A stretch of 16,500 bases of DNA from contig JAISLM010000124.1 in the NCBI GenBank assembly GCA_031290855.1, positions 1-16,500 of the forward strand. The letters are read 5' to 3'. The translations under genes were made by a program, and so were the position numbers. Origin of the DNA: Spirochaetaceae bacterium (GTDB lineage Bacteria > Spirochaetota > Spirochaetia > Treponematales > Breznakiellaceae). The notes below the pieces were generated by a model that saw only the letters and a program-made list of their open reading frames with translations, was not told the DNA's origin and made no database searches. Shown one piece after another: positions 1-7,468 of this stretch. Position 1 is the first letter of the stretch. Each line of letters opens with the position of its first letter.

Positions 1-117
1 GCCCATTCCCTGGAAGAGGCGGTGAAAAAGGCGGAGGAACTGCTCAAAAATCCCCAGTCGTCGATCACCGCAATCCCCGATGGGATCGCGGTAATGGTTA
101 AAAAGGCTCAAGCCTAA
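1..117 (+). CDS. larA: Nickel-dependent lactate racemase LarA, C-terminal end (partial)
   Basis: An open frame enters from the left edge and ends at TAA (115-117), leaving 38 residues. They read as a helix (SLEEAVKKAEELL) followed by a beta-type end (SITAIPDGIAVMVKKAQA). The motif 'IPDGxxVxV' close to the C-terminus is typical of the LarA/DUF2088 lactate racemase family, which interconverts D- and L-lactate with a nickel-pincer cofactor. The stop is 17 bases before the lactate permease start, with that gene's ribosome binding site in the gap, so the two are almost certainly one transcript. The context supports the assignment because larA homologues commonly sit beside lactate permeases. Only a tail is visible, so the call relies on a short motif plus the neighbour; another protein with a similar tail is possible. 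Confidence 0.55.
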   Translation, partial: AHSLEEAVKKAEELLKNPQSSITAIPDGIAVMVKKAQA

Positions 118-134
118 TATTTAGGAGGAAAGAT

Positions 135-1877
135 ATGTCTATAACGATTCTTGCTCTTGTTGCGTTAGTTCCGATTTTAGTGGCCTTAGTATTGATGGTG
201 GGACTGCGGATGGGAGCCATGAAAGCCATGCCCATCGCGTGGCTTACCTGTGTCGTGCTGGCGATCCTGGTGTGGGGGCTCCCCGTACCCTATGTCATCG
301 CCCTCAGTCTACAAGGGATCAGCAGCGCCGTGAGCGTCCTGATCATCGTATTCGGCGCCCTCCTCATTCTTCATACCCTGCAGGCGTCCGGGGGGATGGA
401 AACCATTCAGTACGGGATGCGGTCCATCAGTAAGGATATGCGGGTACAGGCCATCATCATCGGCTATATGTTCAGCGCCTTCATCGAAGGGGCGGCGGGT
501 TTTGGGACTCCCGCGGCCCTGGCCGCGCCCCTGCTGCTCTCCCTGGGCTTCCCGCCCGTGGCCGCGGCGGTACTCTGTCTTGCCTTCAACTCCTTCCCCG
601 TCACCTTCGGCGCGGTGGGTACCCCCATTATCAGCGGCTTCGGCACCTCCCTGCAATCGGTCATCGCCGCTTCGGTAGAGGCGGGGCTCATCGAATCCCA
701 GGGACAATTCTTAAAGGTCATCGGTGAAACCGTCACCCTCATGCACACCCCCATGGCGGTGATCATCCCCATTTTCATGCTGGGCTTTATCACCCGCTTC
801 TTCGGACCTACCCGCTCATGGAAAGACGGCTTTGCCGCCTGGAAATTCTGTGTCTTTGCGGCGGTCTCTTTTATTGTCCCCTATTTGCTCCTGGCGTGGA
901 TAGTCGGACCGGAAGTTCCCTCCCTGGTGGGGGGACTCGTGGGTCTTGGGATCGTCGCCTTCGGGGCCAAGCGGGGTTTCTGTGTCCCCAAGGATGTCTG
1001 GACCTTCGGGGAGGTCTCAAAGTGGGAGAAGAGCTGGACCGGAGAAATCGCCTATAACGAAAAGGGGGAACTGAAGCCCCAGATGAGCCAGCTCCGGGCC
1101 TGGATGCCCTATGTGCTCATCGGCCTCATCCTGGTCATCACCCGGATAGATGTGCTGCCCCTGAAGGCATGGATGAACAAGTACCTGGTTCTCAACTTTA
1201 CCAATATCCTGGGCTACACCGGGGTCAACGAAAACAGCATTAAGCTGCTCTACCTGCCGGGAACCGTGCCCTTCATCCTTATCGCGCTGCTTAGCATTTG
1301 GATGCATAAGATCCCCAGGGAAAAGGTCTCCAAAGTGTGGCTGGAAACAATCGTCAAGATGAAGGCCGCCACCATCTCCCTGTGCGCTTCGATTGCCCTG
1401 GTAAAGATATTCCAGGGATCCGGGACCGGGATCTACAGCTTAAACGCGGCCCTGGCCGAACAGTTGGCCGCCGCCGGTGTCTCCGGGGACCTCTTCTCCA
1501 TGCCCCGGGCCATGGCCGAAGCGATGGCCGGGCTCGTGGGTTCCGTATGGCCGATCTTTGCCTCCTATGTGGGGGGCCTGGGGGCCTTTATCACCGGGTC
1601 CAACACCGTGTCGGATATGCTCTTCGGCCTGTTCCAGTGGGACATCGCCGAAAAGCTGCACCTTCCCCGGGTGATCATCCTGGCGGCCCAGGCGGCCGGC
1701 GGGGCTATGGGAAACATGATCTGCGTCCACAATATCGTGGCGGTCTGTACCGTGACGGGCCTTTTAAACCGGGAGGGGGATATTATCAAAAAGACCTTCT
1801 GGCCCTTCATGCTCTACGGGGTCGTGGTGGCTATCGTTGCCTACATCCTGCTCGGCACCGGAAATTGGATCTTCTGA
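135..1877 (+). CDS. lldP: L-lactate permease (LldP/LctP family)
   Basis: This 580-residue inner-membrane protein is strongly hydrophobic throughout, with about 12-14 likely membrane segments. It carries the LctP family signature around residues 114-165 (SAFIEGAAGFGTPAALAAPL, then LAFNSFPVTFGAVGTPI). A second conserved glycine-rich block lies in the C-terminal third (FASYVGGLGAFITGSNTVS). Family members import lactate, and often glycolate, with protons. The length is close to the usual 530-570. The ATG is preceded by AGGAGG at 123-128, six bases upstream, which fixes the start. It follows the larA tail closely, so the pair probably takes up lactate and interconverts its isomers. A long GC-rich hairpin follows the stop by 37 bases and may end the transcript. 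Nothing looks damaged. Confidence 0.93.
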   Translation: MSITILALVALVPILVALVLMVGLRMGAMKAMPIAWLTCVVLAILVWGLPVPYVIALSLQGISSAVSVLIIVFGALLILHTLQASGGMETIQYGMRSISKDMRVQAIIIGYMFSAFIEGAAGFGTPAALAAPLLLSLGFPPVAAAVLCLAFNSFPVTFGAVGTPIISGFGTSLQSVIAASVEAGLIESQGQFLKVIGETVTLMHTPMAVIIPIFMLGFITRFFGPTRSWKDGFAAWKFCVFAAVSFIVPYLLLAWIVGPEVPSLVGGLVGLGIVAFGAKRGFCVPKDVWTFGEVSKWEKSWTGEIAYNEKGELKPQMSQLRAWMPYVLIGLILVITRIDVLPLKAWMNKYLVLNFTNILGYTGVNENSIKLLYLPGTVPFILIALLSIWMHKIPREKVSKVWLETIVKMKAATISLCASIALVKIFQGSGTGIYSLNAALAEQLAAAGVSGDLFSMPRAMAEAMAGLVGSVWPIFASYVGGLGAFITGSNTVSDMLFGLFQWDIAEKLHLPRVIILAAQAAGGAMGNMICVHNIVAVCTVTGLLNREGDIIKKTFWPFMLYGVVVAIVAYILLGTGNWIF

Positions 1878-1914
1878 TGCCGTAGATTTTGCGGCTGAAG
1901 ACTCGTCTGCGAAT

Positions 1915-1946
1915 GCGCCTCCGTGCGGCTTGCCGCACGGAGGCGC
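1915..1946 (+). terminator. Perfect 14-bp stem-loop after lldP, terminator-like
   Basis: The arms GCGCCTCCGTGCGG (1915-1928) and CCGCACGGAGGCGC (1933-1946) are perfect complements around a 4-base loop. The position, 37 bases after the lldP stop, fits a transcript end. No T-run follows, so it may instead be a 3' stabilising hairpin or another repeat palindrome. Confidence 0.5.
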
Positions 1947-2020
1947 TCACTGGAGCATTACCGGTTATAACGCTAGGGTTCGCCGCCGTGTATAGAAGCC
2001 ACTTTAGAAACAGACACTAA

Positions 2021-2222
2021 TGGGGCTTTCCCAAAACTTCAGTTTTTGGGAGACAAGCATTACTTGGGAGACAAGCATTGCTTGGGAGACAAGCATTGCT
2101 TGGGAGACAAGCATTGCTTGGGAGACAAGCATTGCTTGGGAGACAAGCATTGCTTGGGAGACAAGCATTGCTTGTCCAGTTGCCTTGGATTTATATGAAA
2201 AAGCGGTGTAAAGCCCGCTTTT
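2021..2222. repeat. Palindrome-array repeat element, copy 1 (7 tandem 18-bp units)
   Basis: The element has three parts. The left hairpin has arms CCCAAAA (2030-2036) and TTTTGGG (2044-2050). The core is seven tandem 18-bp units (2048-2173), each GGGAGACAAGCATTGCTT; the first unit has ATTACTT instead of ATTGCTT. The right hairpin has arms AAAAGCGG (2199-2206) and CCGCTTTT (2215-2222). Each period contains a 6-1-6 palindrome, CAAGCATTGCTTG, separated by GGAGA. A second copy at 12711-12851 is collinear but has three units; over the stretch 2021-2206 the length difference is exactly 72 bases, or four units. Because the unit is six codons, a frame reading ETSIAW repeats stays open in both copies, but it has no ribosome binding site here and starts at TTG in the other copy, so I do not call it a gene. 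Confidence 0.85.
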
Positions 2223-2223
2223 C

Positions 2224-2319
2224 GGCACAAACCGCATAGCGGTTTGCCGTTGTGTATTGTGCCGGCGGCAAAATACACACGCGGACGCTTGACGCTGTTT
2301 TGTGGCGGGAGGTTCATTA
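2224..2319 (+). repeat. Interspersed palindromic repeat family B, copy 1
   Basis: This stretch of about 96 bases matches 12436-12529 in the same orientation and, in shortened inverted form, 16339-16390. It opens with nested inverted repeats: GGCAC...GTGCC outside and AAACCGC-ATA-GCGGTTT inside. It continues through ACGCGGACGCTTGACGCTG to a conserved end GGCGGGAGGTTCATT. That end overlaps the stop codon of the minus-strand gene at 2317, so the repeat abuts the 3' end of the TPR operon and could act as a transcript-end structure between it and lldP. No coding capacity is evident. Confidence 0.75.
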
Positions 2320-3477
2320 ATTGACCGGCTGGTGTACCGTAATTCCTTCCAGACCTATAACTTCCGGCGTGTAAAGCGGGACGATTTTGCCCAGAACTTC
2401 CAAAGGCCGCCCGGTGTCGATGTTTGCGGCAAAGGGAAGCCTTACCCTTACAATGCCTTCTACGTCGGTACGTTTGTCGTAACCTATCAGGAAATCAAAC
2501 GTCGTTTCGGCCTGCCCGACGATGATATTTGCCGCCGCCCCGCGCCACAGTACATAGCAGTTGCGGTATAACAGGGGGGCTTTTACCGCGTCCGCGTATT
2601 TGATGTTGTCGCTGGGTTTGCGCCTGAGCGTTTCAAAACCGGGCGCTTCGATATAGTTTTCCATCAAACGTGCCTTGTTTTTTATGCCTTCGTTCGCGTT
2701 TGAGCCGGTGATCCTGTTGATTTCCACCATTGCCGCGTTGTCACGGTGTTCGTTGAAATACCTCCGGGCATTTTCATAGGCTGACAAAATCTGTTTTTCC
2801 GTAAGGATAAAACTGTAGACGCCGCCAAGCATGGCGGGATCCTGTCTCTCGGCCGCCGTCAAAGTGGTTTCGGCGAAACCCGCCCGTGAGGGCTTCGCGT
2901 ACAGCGCCGCAAACTCGTGCCTTTTACTAAAAGCAACGGCCGCAAGCGTAAGAAAGGCGGCGCAAAACACTATATTCCGTATCACTTTTGACGGTTTTAC
3001 TTTTGCGCGCGGAAATCGCGGATAGAGGCTCCGCAGCTTACCTTTCTCTATCCATGCCTGCAAATCGTCGGAACCCGCATACTTTTTCAGAATGTTCAAC
3101 GCACGTTTTGCCGTACGGTTCTTGCCGTCAATATCCTGCACTTCAAGATAGAGGCTTATAGCCCGCCGTGAATCGGCGCGTTTAACGTACAGGGCCGCCA
3201 GCGCCAAAAGCGCGGAAGGCTCGCGTCGTTTCAATTCGTGGGCGCGTGTCAGGTAGTCGTGGGCAACGCCGTAGTTGCCGGAATACAGGCAACAAAGTCC
3301 CAGAAGATAAAAAAACATGAACGAGTCGCGGTAATTATAAACTTCGCTTTCCAGCAGCTGGGAAGCGGCCTCGTACTTTCCGCGCCGCGCAAGGCCGGCC
3401 GCCTTCGTCAACGTGGATTGAAAGGCGGGCGTCCACAAGCCGCAGCCTGCCGAAACTAAAACAAGCGGACCGCGCAT
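2317..3477 (-). CDS. TPR-repeat protein with one membrane segment (function unknown)
   Basis: This is a 386-residue protein. The N-terminal 150 residues are helical repeats of TPR type (AARRGKYEAASQLLESEVYN, then FYLLGLCCLYSGNYGVAHDY, then ALAALYVKRADSRRAISLYL). A basic stretch and one membrane segment follow at about 165-185 (IRNIVFCAAFLTLAAVAF). The C-terminal 200 residues are mixed alpha/beta with no family I recognise. The likely topology is TPRs in the cytoplasm and the C-terminal domain in the periplasm. It is the last gene of a three-gene operon, and its ATG is three bases from the preceding stop. I see no clear Shine-Dalgarno site, so translation may be coupled; a start a little further in is possible. 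A lipobox-like GC near residue 11-12 follows too short a hydrophobic stretch to be convincing. Confidence 0.8.
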   Translation of the reverse strand: MRGPLVLVSAGCGLWTPAFQSTLTKAAGLARRGKYEAASQLLESEVYNYRDSFMFFYLLGLCCLYSGNYGVAHDYLTRAHELKRREPSALLALAALYVKRADSRRAISLYLEVQDIDGKNRTAKRALNILKKYAGSDDLQAWIEKGKLRSLYPRFPRAKVKPSKVIRNIVFCAAFLTLAAVAFSKRHEFAALYAKPSRAGFAETTLTAAERQDPAMLGGVYSFILTEKQILSAYENARRYFNEHRDNAAMVEINRITGSNANEGIKNKARLMENYIEAPGFETLRRKPSDNIKYADAVKAPLLYRNCYVLWRGAAANIIVGQAETTFDFLIGYDKRTDVEGIVRVRLPFAANIDTGRPLEVLGKIVPLYTPEVIGLEGITVHQPVN

Positions 3478-3480
3478 CGC

Positions 3481-4680
3481 TTAAAACGTACTGAACACGG
3501 AGCCGTAACGGGCTTTCAGCTTGGCGACGGCCGCTTCCATCCCCTTTAACTCTTCCTCGGACGGCATGATGCCCGAATAGATATGCTCGTCAACCTTGTA
3601 TATCAATTCGCGCAGCGTCATAACATCGACACGCATCGCACCCAACGGTAAAAACGGGTTGTGCTTCTTTGCCGTCCCCGTCGTCTGTGCCGGCTGGACG
3701 GACTGGACGGTTTCGATCGGCACTACGCCGGGGGGCGCGGTGTTAACGGTCGCGGCACTTGCGGACTGCGTCTGGTTCGTGCCGACGCCGTAGGGTGCGC
3801 CCCGCCCGTCCGCGACAATGATTGGCTGCGGGTACTCTCTTATATTCTCCCGATCCTGCGTTTTGTCGCCGTCAAACCCGTAATCGTCTTCTGCGGCAAG
3901 CAGTACTGTCATCATCCTCTGCCCCCACCGCTGCATCGGTTTTACGTCAAGAAAATAGCAAACGGCGGAATCCTTAACGGAAAAAGGCGTCGAATTAAAA
4001 CTGCGCCCCTGAACATATTCGATTTTGAACTTTGTCGCGTTCATCCGTCTCCAGCTTGCGAACTGGATAAAATCCTGCGCCTCCGTCCCCTCGACAAAAA
4101 TACTTCCCATCATCCCGTAACTGTCGTTACGGGAAATCCAGTACTGGTCGGGCGATGTTTTATCAACAATGGTCTCGGAGCCTATCGTCCGGAGGTCCGT
4201 TCTGAACGGCGGAATAAACTTTTCCCCCAGAAACGTATCTATCAAAAGGCGTACACCCACGTTCATCGTCTCCGGGCTCCAGCTTTCAACACGTATATCG
4301 ATCCGCACCCCGTTGCTCACGCCGGAACTGGCCGTCCTTATAAAAGAAAACTCCTCCGTGATCGACATGAATCGGGACTCGAATACCAAAGCGGGCCTGG
4401 TCTTTTCGCCCCGGACGACCATTTTGAATTCGGAATTGCCGCCCATCTTGTATTCCTTGCCGTTGATGTAAGCGGAAAGGAAGCTCGTCCGCTTGTCCTT
4501 TTCCCAAAACAAAGGCTCGTACAGCCTGCGCTCGACATCCGTCATGTAGTACAGCGAAAAAGTTCCCAGCCTTTCATCGATAACAAGCTTTATCCTTCCG
4601 TCCGTATATTCCTCGGCGTACAAAGCGGAAAACACATTGACAAAAACCATCAATATCAAAACGGCGTAAATTTTTTTCAT
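3481..4680 (-). CDS. Exported protein of unknown function, middle gene of TPR operon
   Basis: This 399-residue protein has a clear signal peptide (MKKIYAVLILMVFVNVFSALYA, cleavage after about residue 22). About 270 mainly beta-type residues follow (LVIDERLGTFSLYYMTD, RPALVFESRFMSITEEFSFI), suggesting a beta-sandwich or barrel-like periplasmic domain. Next come a low-complexity S/T/P/Q-rich linker at about 295-340 and a short helical C-terminus (TLRELIYKVDEHIYSGIMPS). I recognise no enzyme motif. The start is supported by GAGGTGG just upstream, inside the end of the preceding gene, and the intergenic gap is only three bases, so it is cotranscribed with both neighbours. A role in the cell envelope alongside its TPR partners is an inference from export and gene order only. 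Confidence 0.8.
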   Translation of the reverse strand: MKKIYAVLILMVFVNVFSALYAEEYTDGRIKLVIDERLGTFSLYYMTDVERRLYEPLFWEKDKRTSFLSAYINGKEYKMGGNSEFKMVVRGEKTRPALVFESRFMSITEEFSFIRTASSGVSNGVRIDIRVESWSPETMNVGVRLLIDTFLGEKFIPPFRTDLRTIGSETIVDKTSPDQYWISRNDSYGMMGSIFVEGTEAQDFIQFASWRRMNATKFKIEYVQGRSFNSTPFSVKDSAVCYFLDVKPMQRWGQRMMTVLLAAEDDYGFDGDKTQDRENIREYPQPIIVADGRGAPYGVGTNQTQSASAATVNTAPPGVVPIETVQSVQPAQTTGTAKKHNPFLPLGAMRVDVMTLRELIYKVDEHIYSGIMPSEEELKGMEAAVAKLKARYGSVFSTF

Positions 4681-4683
4681 CAG

Positions 4684-5754
4684 CTACCACCTCTCGTCTT
4701 CTACCGTTTCGTAAGTGTTCAGGGCGGATACAAGCCTGTCCATTATCTCCAGCGCCGTAGTTTTAACAGTCAAAAGACGCATAATCGCCTCGGTATTCCT
4801 GCCGTCCGCACGCTCCGTGCCGGCGGACGGCGTTCCGGTCTGCGCCGTCGGGGAGAGGCCGGGCGCCGCACCCTGGCTTCCGGGACCCGGCTGGACCGCG
4901 CCCGCGTTTTGCTGTTCGTTGTAGGCTCCGTTTATCAGGTACGGCGCGATCCTCTTCTTGTACGCAAGTATCGCGTCTTCGGTAGTCTGCTGCTGTCCCG
5001 CTCCGCCCGACGGACTGCGAGAGTCGGAGGGAACGGACTTCAGTATGTCCAACAGTTCGCTTTCAATCTTTTTTTGTTTGATCAAGGCCAGACGGTTTGT
5101 GGCCGCTTCAAACTTATGGCTCTTGGGATACTCCTTGACGACGATATTGTACAGTTCTTCAGCGCGAAACAGATCGCCCCGCGCATAAAAACATTCGCCC
5201 ATCCAGTAAATCGCGGCGGACTTTCTGTTATAATCGCCGTCCGGGTTACTGTAAAGGCCGCTGTCGTTCCAGCCGCTTACGCGCACGCCGTTTACATAGC
5301 GCCCGTCAACGCGCAGGCTGTCAATATAGGAGCCGAGCAGCCTTAGCGCCTCGTCGTACTGCTTCAGGTAGTAGTTGGCGCGGCCCTTGTGGTAAGGAAG
5401 CTCCGCACAGCGGATATTGCCGGGATCGATGCGCGGTATCTCGTCAAAGTTTTGAAGCGCCTCCCTGTAATCGCCCGCCGCAAAAGCGGACATCGCTATC
5501 CAAAACTGGGCCTCAGCGCGGGCCTGCGGCCCTATGTTTTCCTGCTGCACCCTGCGCAGTTGTATGATCGCCTCCCCCCAGCGCCCGTCCCCGTAAAGTT
5601 CTATACCCGTGCCGATCTGCTCATAGGCGGCGGCGTTGCCCTCGTCCCGGGGCGGCTGCCAAACCTGCGCGTACAAAGACGCGCCCGGCGGACACGGAAA
5701 GCCCCCGCCCCATATCAGAAAAAGAACAAAATACCGGCAAGTTTTGAATTTCAT
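4684..5754 (-). CDS. Secreted TPR-repeat protein, first gene of TPR operon
   Basis: This is a 356-residue protein with a signal peptide (about residues 1-29, ending SLYA before QVWQPP). Helical TPR-like repeats of the YbgF/BamD-like kind follow at about 40-230: AAYEQIGTGIELYGDGRWGE, AQFWIAMSAFAAGDYREALQ, AELPYHKGRANYYLKQYDEA and AIYWMGECFYARGDLFRAEE. A proline/glycine/glutamine-rich linker comes next, then a short C-terminal helix (AIMRLLTVKTTALEIMDRLV). Proteins of this type are periplasmic scaffolds that hold together envelope machinery. It heads a tight operon with the genes at 3481 and 2317. carA ends 121 bases upstream on the same strand, and I saw no obvious promoter in that gap, so read-through from carA is possible. 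The partners are not known. Confidence 0.82.
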   Translation of the reverse strand: MKFKTCRYFVLFLIWGGGFPCPPGASLYAQVWQPPRDEGNAAAYEQIGTGIELYGDGRWGEAIIQLRRVQQENIGPQARAEAQFWIAMSAFAAGDYREALQNFDEIPRIDPGNIRCAELPYHKGRANYYLKQYDEALRLLGSYIDSLRVDGRYVNGVRVSGWNDSGLYSNPDGDYNRKSAAIYWMGECFYARGDLFRAEELYNIVVKEYPKSHKFEAATNRLALIKQKKIESELLDILKSVPSDSRSPSGGAGQQQTTEDAILAYKKRIAPYLINGAYNEQQNAGAVQPGPGSQGAAPGLSPTAQTGTPSAGTERADGRNTEAIMRLLTVKTTALEIMDRLVSALNTYETVEDERW

Positions 5755-5875
5755 GTACGGTTCCCCGGTTTCACTATCGGCGTTATCCCCCCATTACTTT
5801 AGGCCGGCAGCGGCTTTCCTCCTCCACCCGCCGGCGGGTTTTACGCATAGCGTTCAGGGTGATAGGGGCGGCGGA

Positions 5876-7000
5876 CTACCTGGCGCTTTGTGAGCGGATG
5901 TCGGCCAAAAAGCGGTCGATAAGGAATTCGGTGTCGCGGGGGCCGGGGCAGCCTTCCGGGTGAAACTGAACGGCGGAAAAAAGGCCGTTCGTAGAGCGTA
6001 TCCCCTCCACCGTCCCGTCGTTCACGTTTACGAACCATGGTTCCCAGCCTAGCGGCAGGCTTTCGCCGCGCACGGCATAACCGTGGTTCTGGCTCGTGAT
6101 GTAGCAGCGACTCGTCCCCAGATCGGCGCAGGGCTGGTTCTGCGCACGGTGGCCGTAGGGCAGCTTGTACGTGTCGCCGCCCGCCGCGAGAGCCATCAGT
6201 TGGTTCCCAAGACAGATGCCAAAAACCGGCTTGCCGACAGAAAATGCCCGCCGCAGGCTCGCGATCGTCTTGCCGCAGGCTTTCGGGTCGCCCGGTCCGT
6301 TCGACAGGAAAAGCCCGTCGTAAGAAAGCTCGCGAAGGTCGTGATTCCACGGCACACGGATCACCTCCACGCCACGCGACAGGAGGCAGCGCAGGATGTT
6401 CGCCTTCGCGCCGCAGTCGACCAGAGCCACCCTGAGCGCCGCGCCGGCGGGCGTGTAGGCTTTCACCGCGTCGCACGAAACCTCCGCCACCGGGTTGCAG
6501 ATGTCGCCCGAATCAAGGCTCACGTCCTCCTGCCCGTCCACGATTATCCTGCCCCGCATCACCCCCCGTTCCCGCAGGCGCTTGGTCAGAGCCCGCGTGT
6601 CGACCCCGCAGATTGCCGGCACACCGCCCGCGTCAAGCCAATCGGACAGTGTCGCCCCGGAGGAAAAGTGACTGGGCTCATCGCAGCTTTCGGACATGAC
6701 AAACCCGGCGGCCTGTATCCGATCCGATTCGAAATGCACCGGTATCCCGTACTCGTCAAGGTATGGCTCCATCGTTTTGGGCGCGAGCGGTACGCCGTAG
6801 TTTCCCGCCAGCGGGTATGTCGTCACCAGTATCTGCCCGCGAAAACTCGGATCGGTGAGGGACTGCGGGTAGCCCGTCATGCCGGTGGTGAACACAACCT
6901 CACCCGCCACGCCGCGCGCGCGGCCTAACGACCGGCCCGCAAACTCGCTTCCGTCCTCCAGCGCCAGAATCGCCGCCAATTTTTTCTTTCGTATGCTCAT
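5876..7000 (-). CDS. carA: Carbamoyl-phosphate synthase small (glutaminase) subunit
   Basis: This 374-residue protein supplies ammonia from glutamine to the large subunit CarB for carbamoyl phosphate, feeding pyrimidine and arginine synthesis. The N-terminal CPSase small-chain domain (GEVVFTTGMTGYPQSLTDPS) is followed by a class I amidotransferase domain. The nucleophile Cys is at about 263 (GICLGNQL), with His347 and Glu349 in QFHPEGCPG. The residue two after the nucleophile's Leu is Asn where E. coli has His272 (GICLGHQ); QNHG is kept. I chose the ATG at 7000 because it begins the conserved region at normal length. The frame stays open to 7387, but that extension is antisense to a transposase-like fragment. 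carB is not in the window. The TPR operon follows on the same strand. Confidence 0.93.
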   Translation of the reverse strand: MSIRKKKLAAILALEDGSEFAGRSLGRARGVAGEVVFTTGMTGYPQSLTDPSFRGQILVTTYPLAGNYGVPLAPKTMEPYLDEYGIPVHFESDRIQAAGFVMSESCDEPSHFSSGATLSDWLDAGGVPAICGVDTRALTKRLRERGVMRGRIIVDGQEDVSLDSGDICNPVAEVSCDAVKAYTPAGAALRVALVDCGAKANILRCLLSRGVEVIRVPWNHDLRELSYDGLFLSNGPGDPKACGKTIASLRRAFSVGKPVFGICLGNQLMALAAGGDTYKLPYGHRAQNQPCADLGTSRCYITSQNHGYAVRGESLPLGWEPWFVNVNDGTVEGIRSTNGLFSAVQFHPEGCPGPRDTEFLIDRFLADIRSQSAR

Positions 7001-7066
7001 TTTTCTGCTTTCAAGTGAACCCAATCCCCACCTCCCTGTCAAGCCATGCCCGCATACAAAAGCCCC

Positions 7067-7384
7067 GCGCACCGCTTTATCTTCGCGGTCCGGGGGCTGC
7101 GTCTCGCCGGTGACCGGCCAGCCTTTTACATCAAGCCCGCAGACGGGTTTGAGCTGCCTGGGATAATCAAACGGCTGAAGCAGACCTTTGCCCTGGGGTA
7201 CAACCGGGACAATGGACGGACGGGGCGCCTGTGGGGTGACCGGTACTGGTCGCGGATCATGGAAGGGGAGACGGAGGGAAAGCGGGAGAGGCGGCGGCGG
7301 ACGACACCCCGGCCTGCGGGGACAGACACCGCTGCGAATAAAGGTCCGTTTTTTGAGCGGGTGTGTTTGACACAACAATTTTAG
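7067..7384 (+). pseudogene. REP-associated (IS200-like) transposase relative, 5'-truncated fragment
   Basis: The frame at 7067-7270 encodes about 67 residues closely matching the second half of the gene at 12900-13479 (roughly 53 identical). Shared blocks include FYIKPADGFELP, LKQTFA, YNRD, GRTG and LWGDRYWSRIMEGE. These are the conserved C-terminal blocks of RAYT/Y1 transposase-like proteins ('iMkwLKqtfa..yN..GrtGhlWgdRYw'). The first half is missing: homology starts abruptly at 7067 and what lies upstream is unrelated. The frame then runs through an Arg/Gly-rich tail to a stop at 7384. The usual MPNHxHxL histidines are replaced by AGDRPAFYI, so no HUH active site is present. It sits between carA and the metal operon, antisense to both. 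Confidence 0.7.
7323..7348 (+). repeat. Short repeat family C, copy in transposase-like tail
   Basis: CAGACACCGCTGCGAATAAA followed by GGTCCG closely resembles the reverse complement of 12360-12386 (CAGACCCCACTGCGAATAAA...). It is also related to the CAGACCCC modules at 13273 and 13341. It lies in the 3' tail of the transposase-like fragment, and in three of the four places such a module is attached to a transposase-like tail. Confidence 0.5.
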
Positions 7385-7435
7385 CACATTGGCCCATACT
7401 AACGCTGCGCCCGCGAAATACTCCCGATTACACAG

Positions 7436-7460
7436 ACAGACGGTGTTAAAAGGCGTCTGT
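7436..7460 (-). terminator. Weak hairpin after metal-import operon
   Basis: The arms ACAGACG (7436-7442) and CGTCTGT (7454-7460) form a 7-bp stem just past the lipoprotein stop (7469, minus strand). There is no T-run on the minus strand, so this is only a candidate transcript end. Confidence 0.3.
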
Positions 7461-7468
7461 AACGCGAT

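Noticed and set aside
2048..2173. CRISPR array
   Set aside because: The repeats are directly tandem with no unique spacers, the unit is only 18 bp, and no cas genes are present.
2020..2211. 63-codon frame of ETSIAW repeats as a repetitive protein
   Set aside because: It has no ribosome binding site. The second copy can start only at TTG and runs into unrelated sequence. Differences outside the array are mostly amino-acid changing. The frame stays open simply because 18 is a multiple of three.
3661..5346. 561-codon plus-strand frame
   Set aside because: It is antisense to two genes with signal peptides, TPR repeats and tight operon spacing. Its product is Arg/His/Pro-rich with no domain, typical of a shadow in GC-rich DNA.
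6083..6928. 281-codon plus-strand frame
   Set aside because: It is the antisense shadow of carA, whose active-site motifs are intact.
7001..7387. N-terminal extension of carA to 7387
   Set aside because: The extension is the reverse strand of a transposase-like fragment, and CarA homology starts at MSIRKKKLAAIL (7000).
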